Assembly: GCA_947489085.1 (NCBI GenBank)
Contig: CANLCJ010000003.1
Location: 62,001 to 126,000, forward strand
Reading direction: 5' to 3'
Source: an uncultured Flavobacteriaceae bacterium
GTDB taxonomy: Bacteria; Bacteroidota; Bacteroidia; Flavobacteriales; Flavobacteriaceae
Length of the DNA stretch: 64,000 nt
Part shown: piece after piece, positions 8,004-16,436 of the stretch
Layout: every line of letters starts with the position of its first letter
Position numbering within the stretch: the first letter of the stretch is position 1
Made by a program: the position numbers and the translations under genes
Notes under the pieces: generated by a model
What the model saw: only the letters and a program-made list of their open reading frames with translations
Database searches by the model: none
Told to the model about the DNA's origin: nothing

Positions 8004-8024
8004 ATTGGCAGTACTTTTGCCAAT
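8004..8024. promoter_or_regulatory. Palindrome overlapping the grpE -7 box
   Basis: ATTGGCA (8004-8010) and TGCCAAT (8018-8024) form a perfect 7+7 inverted repeat with a 7-base spacer. The TACTTTTG -7 box (8012-8019) sits inside it. It is not the CIRCE heat-shock element (TTAGCACTC-N9-GAGTGCTAA). A repressor bound here would block the chaperone operon; this is inferred. Confidence 0.45.
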
Positions 8025-8055
8025 TGAAAACATTAGTAAACAATAGGCTATACAA

Positions 8056-8622
8056 ATGAGTAAAAAAGATAAAGCAAAGGATACAAACGAAGCGCAAACA
8101 GAAGTTTTAGATCAAGAAACAGTAGAAACTTCCAAAGATGTTGTAGAAGAAAAGGTTGAAGAAACGTTAAGCGAGGAGGAACAACTTAAAGAAGAACTTC
8201 AAAAAGAGAAAGATAAATTTTTACGTTTATTTGCAGAGTTTGAAAATTATAAAAAAAGAACATCTAAAGAACGCATAGAACTGTTTAAAACAGCAAGCAA
8301 AGAGGTAATGATTGAGTTGTTGCCAATTTTAGACGATTTTGAGCGTGCACTAACACACATAGAAGAAGACAAAGAAGCAGAAGAATTGCGTAAAGGCGTA
8401 CTGTTAATTTATCAAAAGTTTTTATCTACATTAGAGAAAAAGGGACTTACTGTAGTAGAGGTAGCGCAAGGAGATGTTTTTAATGCAGATATACATACGG
8501 CTATAACACAAATACCTGCACCATCAGACGATTTAAAAGGTAAAATTGTTGATGTAGTAGAAAAGGGATATAAATTAGGAGAAACAATTATACGTTTTCC
8601 TAAAGTAGTTGTAGGTCAATAA
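8056..8622 (+). CDS. grpE: GrpE nucleotide exchange factor
   Basis: A 188-residue protein. An acidic disordered N-terminus (1-45) is followed by a long coiled coil (~46-110, EQLKEELQKEKDKFLRLFAEFENYKKR). The C-terminal beta domain includes VAQGDVFNADIHTAI and ends GYKLGETIIRFPKVVVG. GrpE dimers eject ADP from DnaK. The gene lies 9 bases before dnaJ, forming a co-chaperone operon; dnaK is not in this window. A palindrome over the promoter suggests repression. Confidence 0.97.
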   Translation: MSKKDKAKDTNEAQTEVLDQETVETSKDVVEEKVEETLSEEEQLKEELQKEKDKFLRLFAEFENYKKRTSKERIELFKTASKEVMIELLPILDDFERALTHIEEDKEAEELRKGVLLIYQKFLSTLEKKGLTVVEVAQGDVFNADIHTAITQIPAPSDDLKGKIVDVVEKGYKLGETIIRFPKVVVGQ

Positions 8623-8631
8623 AATAAAACC

Positions 8632-9753
8632 ATGGCAAAAAGAGATTACTACGAGATTTTAGGCATTAGCAAAGGTGCAAGTGCTGCAGAAATAAAAAAA
8701 GCTTACAGAAAAAAGGCGATAGCATTTCACCCAGATAAAAACCCAGACGATAAGACGGCAGAAGCAAAATTTAAAGAAGCAGCAGAAGCTTACGAGGTTT
8801 TAAGCGACTCCGATAAAAAAGCACGATACGACCAATTTGGACACCAGGCATTCGAAGGCGGTGGTGGTGGCTTTAATGGCGGCGGCATGAACATGGACGA
8901 TATTTTTAGCCAGTTTGGAGATATCTTTGGCGGTGGTTTCGGTGGCGGCTTTTCAGGTTTTGGCGGCGGCGGTGGCGGCCAAAGACGATCTAAAGGCAGT
9001 AATTTACGCATACGTGTTAAATTAACTTTAGAGGAGGTTGCTAATGGTGTTGAAAAAAAGATAAAAGTTAAACGTAAAGTACAAGCCGCAGGTACAACCT
9101 ATAAAACCTGTACTACGTGTAATGGTGCTGGGCAGGTAACACGAATTGCTAACACAATTTTAGGAAGAATGCAAACAGCCGCGCCATGTAATGTGTGTGC
9201 AGGTTCTGGACAAATAATAAATAACCGTCCTAATGATGCTGATGCTCAAGGATTAAAAGTTGCAGAAGAAACCGTATCTATTAAAATACCAGCAGGTGTG
9301 GTAGATGGTATGCAATTAAAAGTATCTGGTAAAGGTAATGAAGCACCAGGCAATGGTATTTCAGGAGATTTATTAGTAGCCATTGAAGAGTTAGAGCACG
9401 AAAATCTACAACGGGAAGGAGATAATTTACATTACGATTTATATGTAAGCTACCCCGAAGCAGTTTTAGGAACTTCTAAAGAAATAGACACCGTAACTGG
9501 TAAGGTAAGAATAAAGGTAGAAGCAGGTATGCAATCTGGTAAAATACTACGTTTACGAGGTAAAGGTATACCAAGTATTAACGGTTACGGTACAGGCGAT
9601 TTACTTGTGCACGTTAATGTGTGGACACCAAAAACGCTTAACAAAAAGCAAAAAGAATTTTTTGAAGAGATGTTAGAAGACGAGCATTTTTCGCCGAAAC
9701 CAGAAAGTTCTGACAAGTCGTTTTTTGAGAAAGTTAAAGACATGTTTTCATAA
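8632..9753 (+). CDS. dnaJ: DnaJ co-chaperone with reduced zinc finger
   Basis: A 373-residue protein. The J domain (residues ~4-68, with HPDKNPD) stimulates DnaK ATPase. A Gly/Phe-rich region (~75-125) follows, then the cysteine-rich domain, two substrate-binding beta domains (~125-350) and a dimerisation tail. The cysteine domain shows only two CxxCxGxG motifs (CTTCNGAG and CNVCAGSG). The other two of the classical four are absent, so only one zinc site can form. From memory this reduction is common among flavobacterial DnaJ proteins. It is transcribed after grpE and ends in a 17-bp hairpin. Confidence 0.97.
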   Translation: MAKRDYYEILGISKGASAAEIKKAYRKKAIAFHPDKNPDDKTAEAKFKEAAEAYEVLSDSDKKARYDQFGHQAFEGGGGGFNGGGMNMDDIFSQFGDIFGGGFGGGFSGFGGGGGGQRRSKGSNLRIRVKLTLEEVANGVEKKIKVKRKVQAAGTTYKTCTTCNGAGQVTRIANTILGRMQTAAPCNVCAGSGQIINNRPNDADAQGLKVAEETVSIKIPAGVVDGMQLKVSGKGNEAPGNGISGDLLVAIEELEHENLQREGDNLHYDLYVSYPEAVLGTSKEIDTVTGKVRIKVEAGMQSGKILRLRGKGIPSINGYGTGDLLVHVNVWTPKTLNKKQKEFFEEMLEDEHFSPKPESSDKSFFEKVKDMFS

Positions 9754-9763
9754 AAAACACAAA

Positions 9764-9801
9764 AAAATCTTATAAACAGTTAACACTGTTTATAAGATTT
9801 T
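9764..9801 (+). terminator. Terminator hairpin after dnaJ
   Basis: AAAATCTTATAAACAGT (9764-9780) and ACTGTTTATAAGATTTT (9785-9801) form a perfect 17-bp stem with the 4-base loop TAAC, just past the dnaJ stop. Confidence 0.85.
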
Positions 9802-9944
9802 AAATAATTGAAAATAAGGTGTTTAAATTGTTGCGTTTTAATTTGAATTAAAAAATAAATCAAAAAAAGCACCATTATTTCAAAAAAAATACTTCTAAAC
9901 TAAACATATCTGTATAGTTTATGCTCTAGTTTGAAAAAAAAACT

Positions 9945-10047
9945 TATATTTGAAGTATCGTTGACGCTAGTCAGCGATAATTTTTCTTTTTCATAGCAAT
10001 TTTTTCCCATCCTTAATTCATTTTAAGGGTGGGTTTTGTTTTTTTAT
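9945..10047 (+). ncRNA. Candidate short non-coding RNA with own promoter and terminator
   Basis: A perfect -7 box TATATTTG (9945-9952) predicts a start near 9957. The first bases fold into ATCGTTGA / TCAGCGAT (9957-9964 with 9971-9978, one wobble). A U-rich single-stranded stretch follows, then an 11-bp hairpin CCCATCCTTAA / TTAAGGGTGGG (10006-10016 with 10023-10033) and a T-run to 10047. No ORF is present. An independent ~90-nt transcript is the simplest reading. A leader of the ABC operon that terminates early is the alternative. The family is unknown. Confidence 0.45.
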
Positions 10048-10183
10048 TAGTTAGACGAAGCTGTTACGAGCACCTTACAAAAAAAAATATTTTTTTTTAA
10101 AATAGTATCTTAAACCCTATCAAGCACACATCTTCGTTAACATTTAATATCTTTACATCTTGTTGTTAATTTAAAATAATTGG

Positions 10184-11116
10184 ATGCCTCATTTATTAGA
10201 AGTTGCTAATGCAAGCAAGACATTTGGAAGTTTTACGGCACTTAATAATGTATCTATAACCGTTCCTAAAGGTAGTATTTACGGTCTATTAGGTCCCAAT
10301 GGCGCTGGTAAAACCACGTTAATCCGAATTATTAATCAAATTACATACCCAGATACAGGAACTGTAATGTTAGATGGCGAACAGTTAAAGCCAGCTCACA
10401 TTAAAAATATAGGGTATCTTCCAGAAGAACGCGGCTTGTATAAATCTATGAAAGTGGGAGAACAAGCACTTTATTTAGCTCAACTTAAAGGTTTAAGTAA
10501 GTTAGAAGCAAAAAAGCGCCTAAATTACTGGTTTGAAAGGCTGGATATAGGAAACTGGTGGGACAAAAAAATACAAGAGTTATCCAAGGGGATGGCGCAA
10601 AAAATACAATTTATAGTAACAGTGTTACACGATCCTAAACTTCTTATTTTCGATGAGCCGTTTTCTGGTTTCGATCCCATTAACGCCAACATAATAAAAG
10701 ATGAAATTTTAAGATTAAGAGCTAATGGGGCAACTATAATTTTTTCCACACATCGCATGGAGTCTGTAGAAGAATTGTGCGACGATATTGCGTTGATACA
10801 TAAATCTAATAAAATATTAGACGGTAAACTCTTAGATATTAAACGCGCTTTTAAAACCAATACTTATCAAGTAGGAATTAAAGCATTGCATAGCGCTGAT
10901 TTGCAAAGTGAATTAGAGCAAAAATTTAACACGGCTGTAACCAATTTTAATAGCCTAACAGCAAATGTAAAGCTCAATATAAAACTCTCTGCGGAAGATA
11001 ATCCTAACGATTTGCTTACTTATTTAACCACCAAAGGCGATGTAACCCACTTTGTAGAGCTTATACCAAGTGTTAGCGACATCTTTATACAAAACGTTAC
11101 ACACACAAATGCTTAG
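10184..11116 (+). CDS. ABC transporter ATP-binding protein (NatA-like)
   Basis: A 310-residue protein. The ATPase domain (~1-225) shows Walker A GPNGAGKTT, signature LSKGMAQKI, Walker B LLIFDEPFSGFDP and the H-loop STHRMES. A C-terminal extension (~225-310) of the drug/sodium-export subclass follows. It pairs with the ABC-2 permease that starts 6 bases downstream. Together they make an exporter of the NatAB type. The substrate (Na+, antibiotic or lipid) cannot be read from sequence. It is the first gene of a tight five-gene run to 15441. Confidence 0.93.
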   Translation: MPHLLEVANASKTFGSFTALNNVSITVPKGSIYGLLGPNGAGKTTLIRIINQITYPDTGTVMLDGEQLKPAHIKNIGYLPEERGLYKSMKVGEQALYLAQLKGLSKLEAKKRLNYWFERLDIGNWWDKKIQELSKGMAQKIQFIVTVLHDPKLLIFDEPFSGFDPINANIIKDEILRLRANGATIIFSTHRMESVEELCDDIALIHKSNKILDGKLLDIKRAFKTNTYQVGIKALHSADLQSELEQKFNTAVTNFNSLTANVKLNIKLSAEDNPNDLLTYLTTKGDVTHFVELIPSVSDIFIQNVTHTNA

Positions 11117-11122
11117 TAATAC

Positions 11123-12436
11123 ATGAATCATCTTTCACTCATTATAAAAAGAGAATACATTTCTAAAGTTAGAAATAAAGCATTTATAATCATGACGATT
11201 GTAAGTCCTGTAATAATGATAGGGCTTATTTGTGTTGTGGCCTATTTATCTCAAAAAAATAATGATAAAGTACGTGTAATATCCGTTTTAGATAGTTCTG
11301 GTTTGGTAAAAGATGTATTTAAAGACACCAATAAACTACGTTACGAGCATATTACAGGCTTATCGTTAGAAGAGGCAAAAGCCTTAGTTAAAGCAACATC
11401 TGGCTATGGACTACTACATGTAAAACAAAACAGTTCTATTGAGGCTTTATCTAAGAACATAACGTTTTACTCAGCAGATCCGCCACCAGCCTCATTGGTA
11501 AATAAGCTAGAACGTTTACTTAAAAAGAGATTAACAGAAATAAATTATAAAACAAATGGCTTGGACATGCAAAAAATACAAGCCTATAAAATAGATGTAT
11601 CGATATATCAAGAAAATTTTAAAGGTAAAGCATCGTTCAAATCAGATAATTTTGTAAAGCTTATGTTTGGGGGAGCCGCGGGGTATTTATTATTTATGTT
11701 TATTATCATTTATGGTAACATGATTATGCGAAGCGTTATCGAGGAAAAAACCAGTCGTATTATAGAAGTAATAATATCGTCGGTAAAACCTGTGGAACTT
11801 ATGCTAGGAAAAATAATAGGGACTTCTTTAGCAGGAATTACACAGTTTGCAATATGGATATGTATTGGAGGTGTATTACTAAGTGTAGCTTCTGTTGTAC
11901 TAGGTTTAGATCTAGCCCAATTGCAAGCGCCACAACAAGCTATTTTAGAAAGCACGGCACAAACGCAAATGCTAGACGCGGAAAGCCAGCAAATAGTACA
12001 GGGTATTTTAAGTTTACCGTTATTAAATTTAACAATTGCTTTTGTTCTTTTCTTTACCTGCGGTTACTTTTTGTACAGTTCGTTCTATGCAGCGATAGGT
12101 GCAGCAGTAGATAATGAAACAGATACGCAACAGTTTATATTTCCAGTTATTATACCATTAATATTAGCGGTTTATATAGGCTTTTTTACTGTAATAGAAG
12201 AACCACATGGCACTATTTCGACAGTGTTTTCTTTTATACCCTTAACCTCACCAGTAGTAATGCTTATGCGTATTCCTTTTGGAGTGCCTATATGGCAACA
12301 AATTACATCATTAATTATCTTGGTGGTTGCCTTTATGTTTTCAGTATGGTTTGCAGCCAAAATATATAGAATAGGTATATTAATGTATGGAAAAAAACCT
12401 AGTTACAAAGAACTTGTTAAATGGCTTAAGTATTAG
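11123..12436 (+). CDS. ABC-2 permease (NatB-like)
   Basis: A 437-residue membrane protein. The first helix (~20-42) follows the cytosolic opening REYISKVRNKAFI. A large extracytoplasmic domain (~43-180) separates it from a cluster of five to six helices (~185-425). The conserved EEKTSRIIEVIISSVKPVELMLGKIIG coupling segment sits between helices. This is the NatB/YhaP layout of ABC-2 exporters. It forms the membrane partner of the ATPase encoded 6 bases upstream. The mscS gene follows 5 bases later. Confidence 0.92.
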   Translation: MNHLSLIIKREYISKVRNKAFIIMTIVSPVIMIGLICVVAYLSQKNNDKVRVISVLDSSGLVKDVFKDTNKLRYEHITGLSLEEAKALVKATSGYGLLHVKQNSSIEALSKNITFYSADPPPASLVNKLERLLKKRLTEINYKTNGLDMQKIQAYKIDVSIYQENFKGKASFKSDNFVKLMFGGAAGYLLFMFIIIYGNMIMRSVIEEKTSRIIEVIISSVKPVELMLGKIIGTSLAGITQFAIWICIGGVLLSVASVVLGLDLAQLQAPQQAILESTAQTQMLDAESQQIVQGILSLPLLNLTIAFVLFFTCGYFLYSSFYAAIGAAVDNETDTQQFIFPVIIPLILAVYIGFFTVIEEPHGTISTVFSFIPLTSPVVMLMRIPFGVPIWQQITSLIILVVAFMFSVWFAAKIYRIGILMYGKKPSYKELVKWLKY

Positions 12437-12441
12437 AAATT

Positions 12442-13374
12442 ATGCAAGATACTGTTACTGAAAAAATAGGGGAAGAAGTAAATAGCGTAAGCGAGGCCAT
12501 AAAAGAAAGTTCTTTTTGGCAAACCTTGGTCGAATTTTTGGAATTTAAGATTTTCGATTATTCCTATGGCACCGGAGAAGATGCCTACCATATTACACTA
12601 AAAATTAAATACATCTTGCTAGTAATTATAGTAATGTTTGCTACAAGTTATTTTTTAAGGTGGACCAAAAAATTGGTTACTCGAAAAATGCGAGAAGAAG
12701 ACAAGGTGAAATTTAATACCGTATTTTCTTTTGCACGATGGATTATCTATATTATAGTAATGTTGGTGGTGTTCGATGCTGTAGGTTTCGATGTTACAGG
12801 TATATTTGCAGCATCGGCAGCTCTACTTATAGGTATTGGTCTGGCATTACAAACATTATTTCAAGATATTATTTCTGGAATTTTTATTTTGGTAGATCAA
12901 TCTGTACACGCAGGAGATATTATAGAGCTCGATGGTAAAGTAGGACGCGTTGTAGAAATAAAATTAAGAACAACGAGAGCAGTAACCATAGATAATAAAG
13001 TTATGGTTATTCCCAACCATTTGTATTTAACCAACAGTTTGTATAATTGGACGCAAAACGGAAAAACCACCAGAGAACACATTACTATAGGAGTTGCCTA
13101 TGGGAGTGATATAGATTTGGTAAAGCGGCTTCTATTAGAAGTTGCTGTAAACAACCAACAGGTGTTAGACTTTCCAGAACCAATGGTTTTGTTTACAAAT
13201 TTTGGAGATAGCGCTTTAGAATTTAAGCTAGTATTTACTTTAAATGATAGCTTTATGGCTGCCATACCTAAAAGTGATATGAGATTTAGTATAGATAAAT
13301 TATTTAAAGAACACAATATAACCATACCTTTCCCTCAAAGAGATATACATATTATTTCTAAACCAAAGGTGTAA
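12442..13374 (+). CDS. MscS-family mechanosensitive channel
   Basis: A 310-residue protein. Two to three N-terminal helices (~58-150) end in the pore-lining segment GIFAASAALLIGIGLALQTLFQDIISGIF, typical of MscS TM3. The soluble beta domain (VHAGDIIELDGKVGRVVEIKLRTT, then VMVIPNH) and a C-terminal alpha/beta domain ending FPQRDIHI follow. It opens under membrane tension to release solutes during osmotic downshift. It sits in the ABC exporter operon. This is one of three MscS-type genes in the window (others at 28495 and 45882). Confidence 0.93.
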   Translation: MQDTVTEKIGEEVNSVSEAIKESSFWQTLVEFLEFKIFDYSYGTGEDAYHITLKIKYILLVIIVMFATSYFLRWTKKLVTRKMREEDKVKFNTVFSFARWIIYIIVMLVVFDAVGFDVTGIFAASAALLIGIGLALQTLFQDIISGIFILVDQSVHAGDIIELDGKVGRVVEIKLRTTRAVTIDNKVMVIPNHLYLTNSLYNWTQNGKTTREHITIGVAYGSDIDLVKRLLLEVAVNNQQVLDFPEPMVLFTNFGDSALEFKLVFTLNDSFMAAIPKSDMRFSIDKLFKEHNITIPFPQRDIHIISKPKV

Positions 13375-13391
13375 TAAAAATAAAGAGATAG

Positions 13392-14273
13392 ATGAAAATA
13401 AATAGGTGTAGCGGTTTCCTTTTAATTGTATTATGTTTTTGTATTAAAGCACACTCTCAGCTCACAGATTTGGCAAGATTAGAATATTCGTTTATACCAC
13501 AAAGCGAATCCGAAGACCAGTATACAAGATTAAGAGGCTTGATTAATTTCCCCATTAAACTTAAAAAAAGTACTTATTTAGTAGTAGGAGCAGAGTTTAA
13601 TAATATAATATTAAACCTTGAAGAAGATTACCCTTTCGATATTGATAGGTTAGATAATATTTTTGTTATAGATCTCAATCTGGCTTATACCTTTAAGTGG
13701 AATCCTAAATGGAGGGCAGGCTTTAAATTTAACCCCAGAATAGCTTCTACATTAACCCAAAATGTTTCTAAAGACGATATTTTCTTAAACGGAGGTGTAT
13801 TTGCAATACGAGACAAAACTAAAGATAAAACTATTAAGCACCCTTTTAGATTAATAGTAGGTTTAACATATAATGCAACAACAGGTGTGCCTTTTCCTTT
13901 GCCATTTATAAGTTATTTTAGAAGGATTAACGAAAAATGGACATATAATGCAGGGGTACCTAAATCCAACATAAAATATGCACTAACCAAAAAAGATTTG
14001 TTACAAACGTTTGTGGGTTTAGACGGGTATTTAGCTAATATACAAGACCCAATAGAAATTCGTGGCCAATTAGCAAATGAAATATCTTTGTCTGTTATTG
14101 TAGGCGGATTAGGGTACGAACATTTATTTACAAAACATTTGGTAGGATATTTGTTTTCTGGCTATACGTTTCGACTAAACAATGTACTACGAAATAATGA
14201 TAGAGATGAAGTTTTTAAATTAGACGATGTAAATGCATTTTATTTAAGAACTGGAATAAAATTTAAAATATAG
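13392..14273 (+). CDS. DUF6268-type outer-membrane beta-barrel protein
   Basis: A 293-residue protein. A signal peptide (~1-22, ending AHSQ) is followed by alternating hydrophobic/polar strands throughout, ending in an aromatic/hydrophobic strand (FYLRTGIKFKI) as barrel proteins do. I assign it to the DUF6268 group from overall pattern (LARLEYSFIPQSE start, NFPIKL), with moderate certainty. Cargo or function is unknown. The gene lies 17 bases after mscS and 4 before the NtrC-like regulator gene, so the five genes appear co-transcribed. Confidence 0.75.
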   Translation: MKINRCSGFLLIVLCFCIKAHSQLTDLARLEYSFIPQSESEDQYTRLRGLINFPIKLKKSTYLVVGAEFNNIILNLEEDYPFDIDRLDNIFVIDLNLAYTFKWNPKWRAGFKFNPRIASTLTQNVSKDDIFLNGGVFAIRDKTKDKTIKHPFRLIVGLTYNATTGVPFPLPFISYFRRINEKWTYNAGVPKSNIKYALTKKDLLQTFVGLDGYLANIQDPIEIRGQLANEISLSVIVGGLGYEHLFTKHLVGYLFSGYTFRLNNVLRNNDRDEVFKLDDVNAFYLRTGIKFKI

Positions 14274-14277
14274 AGAT

Positions 14278-15441
14278 ATGCCTAAATTATTAATAATTGA
14301 AGATGAAGCTGCTATAAGACGCGTGTTGGTTAAAATCCTTTCCGAAGAAAGTGATACATATCAAGTAGAAGAAGCAGAAGATGGTTTGTCTGGAATGGAT
14401 AAAATAAAAAAAGCAGATTACGACCTTGTACTTTGCGACATCAAGATGCCTAAAATGGATGGTGTTGAAGTACTAGAAGCTACCCGAAAATTAAAACCAG
14501 AAATTCCTATAGTGATGATTTCTGGACATGGCGATTTAGATACAGCTGTTAATACCATGCGCTTAGGTGCTTTCGATTATATTTCTAAACCGCCAGATTT
14601 AAACAGGCTGTTAAATACTGTGCGCAATGCTCTAGACCGTAAAGAACTTGTAGTAGAAAATAAAATTTTAAAAAAGAAAGTAAGTAAAAAGTATGAAATG
14701 ATTGGAGAAAGTGCTCCAATTTCTCAAATACAAGACATTATAGATAAGGTAGCTCCAACAGATGCAAGAGTATTAATTACAGGACCTAACGGAACAGGTA
14801 AAGAGCTGGTAGCACATTGGTTACACCAAAAAAGCGATCGTGTTAAAAGCCCAATGATTGAGGTAAATTGTGCGGCCATACCAAGCGAATTGATTGAGAG
14901 TGAGCTTTTTGGACATGTTAAAGGGGCATTTACAAGTGCCAATAAGGACAGAGCGGGGAAATTTGAAGCAGCAAATGGGGGAACTATTTTTTTAGATGAA
15001 ATAGGAGACATGAGTCTTTCTGCGCAGGCTAAAGTATTAAGAGCTCTGCAAGAAAGTAGAATACAACGGGTAGGTAGCGATAAAGACATTAAAGTTAACG
15101 TACGTGTAGTTGCTGCGACAAATAAGAATTTAAAAAAGGAGATCGCAGATGGAAATTTTAGAGAAGATTTGTACCATAGATTAGCAGTAATCTTAATTAA
15201 AGTTCCTGCGTTAAACGATAGAAGGGAAGACATACCTTTATTAATAAAACACTTTGCTAAAAAAATTGCTGGAGAACAAGGGAATACACCTAAAAACTTC
15301 TCAGATAAAGCCATTACGCTTTTGCAAAATTACGATTGGACAGGAAATATTAGAGAGCTGCGTAATGTAGTAGAGCGTCTTATAATACTTGGAGGTAGTG
15401 AAGTAAGTGAAGAGGATGTAAAACTATTTGCTAGCAAATAA
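14278..15441 (+). CDS. NtrC-type response regulator without DNA-binding domain
   Basis: A 387-residue protein. The receiver domain (1-~120) has phospho-acceptor Asp in LCDIKMPKMDG. The sigma-54-activator AAA+ domain (~143-385) shows a Walker A variant GPNGTGKE, Walker B GGTIFLDEIGD and the closing NWTGNIRELRNVVERLI. Two features stand out. The loop that touches sigma-54, normally GAFTGA, reads GAFTSA. The protein stops at the end of the AAA+ domain, so the usual Fis-type helix-turn-helix is missing. It may act without specific enhancer binding. No sensor kinase gene is adjacent. Confidence 0.92.
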   Translation: MPKLLIIEDEAAIRRVLVKILSEESDTYQVEEAEDGLSGMDKIKKADYDLVLCDIKMPKMDGVEVLEATRKLKPEIPIVMISGHGDLDTAVNTMRLGAFDYISKPPDLNRLLNTVRNALDRKELVVENKILKKKVSKKYEMIGESAPISQIQDIIDKVAPTDARVLITGPNGTGKELVAHWLHQKSDRVKSPMIEVNCAAIPSELIESELFGHVKGAFTSANKDRAGKFEAANGGTIFLDEIGDMSLSAQAKVLRALQESRIQRVGSDKDIKVNVRVVAATNKNLKKEIADGNFREDLYHRLAVILIKVPALNDRREDIPLLIKHFAKKIAGEQGNTPKNFSDKAITLLQNYDWTGNIRELRNVVERLIILGGSEVSEEDVKLFASK

Positions 15442-15457
15442 AAACTTTCAAATAAGA

Positions 15458-15503
15458 ATTAAATATAAAAGGGAGTGCAAATGCACTCCCCTTTATATTT
15501 AAT
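15458..15503. terminator. Bidirectional terminator after the NtrC-like gene
   Basis: The stem 15458-15479 pairs with 15482-15503 (core GGGAGTGCA / TGCACTCCC, flanked by A/T arms) with nearly perfect complementarity. It separates the plus-strand operon from the convergent gene at 15560. Confidence 0.88.
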
Positions 15504-15559
15504 AGTAGTATCTCTTTAAGTGTATGAATATCCTGAATTTAAAACCTCGTTCGTTATTT

Positions 15560-16315
15560 CTAATTTTTACAGGAATTGAGTTTCGCCACATAATTAGAGG
15601 CCAAATTAGAAAGTGCATCTAAGTAATGTGTTTTAATGCTATTCTCGGTAAAGTCTGTAGAAACTGTACTACTGGTATCTGTTAAAGAAGCGTTGCAACC
15701 ACAAGACTTTAAAGTGGCATTGTAAGTTTTCAAATTAGCAGCAATGCTACCTTGGTATTTTTTAATTAAGCTCATTTTTGCCAACTTCACTTTTTCAGCT
15801 TCTTGTTGTTTTAATTGGGCTTTAAGGGCAGCTTGCTTTTCTACAAGCGCTTTTTGTTGCGCTTCCAAACGTTTTTGTTCTTCTTCTAAAGCAGAGAGTG
15901 CATCTTCGTTATTCTCACTACTCGCGATAGCCTGTGCAACATCCTCATCGGTATAAGTATCGCACTTTTCCACTTCGTCTAAAATAAGTCTGGTCGCTTC
16001 TCTGCCGCGCTTTACAAAAAACCGACCATCTTCGTAAACTTCAACCTCGTCTGCTTTTACCAAAATATCTACAGCTTTATTGGTAAGCGCTATGGCTTGT
16101 AGACAACCACAAGCTTTTAAATGTTCTATAGATAATTTCATGGATTCCACAGAGCGATTTGCAGAATATTGCAGGTGGCTTAGGTTGGTAGCATCGTAAG
16201 CTTTTTTTACATGAGAATAGGCGCTAACTACGTAATAGTTAGCATCTTCGCACCTAGATTGTGCATTAATAGCTATTGATGACAATAATATGATAAAAAA
16301 GTAGTAATTTTTCAT
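15560..16315 (-). CDS. Secreted coiled-coil protein of unknown function
   Basis: About 251 residues from the preferred ATG at 16315, which begins a clear signal peptide (MKNYYFFIILLSSIAINAQS). The upstream in-frame ATG at 16342 would place charged residues before it. After a helical N-domain with paired cysteines (HLKACGCLQAIAL), a charged coiled coil spans ~150-195 (EEEQKRLEAQQKALVEKQAALK). A short C-terminal domain with CGCN follows. The repeated CGC motifs suggest disulfides or metal binding. I know no function. It is monocistronic. Confidence 0.7.
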   Translation of the reverse strand: MKNYYFFIILLSSIAINAQSRCEDANYYVVSAYSHVKKAYDATNLSHLQYSANRSVESMKLSIEHLKACGCLQAIALTNKAVDILVKADEVEVYEDGRFFVKRGREATRLILDEVEKCDTYTDEDVAQAIASSENNEDALSALEEEQKRLEAQQKALVEKQAALKAQLKQQEAEKVKLAKMSLIKKYQGSIAANLKTYNATLKSCGCNASLTDTSSTVSTDFTENSIKTHYLDALSNLASNYVAKLNSCKN

Positions 16316-16436
16316 TGTTTTTTTGGGGTTTGCTTTAATCATGTTTACAAATATATTGTATTTTGTCGGTATTTTTAAGCATTTCGTCTAAAAAAATAAC
16401 AGTAAAAATTAGTAAAATCGTAAAAATGTAAGATTT

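Noticed and set aside
8790-9011. Proline-rich minus-strand ORF
   Set aside because: It is the antisense of the Gly-rich region of dnaJ.
14724-15314. 196-residue minus-strand ORF
   Set aside because: It lies entirely opposite the AAA+ domain of the NtrC-like gene and has no protein-like features of its own.
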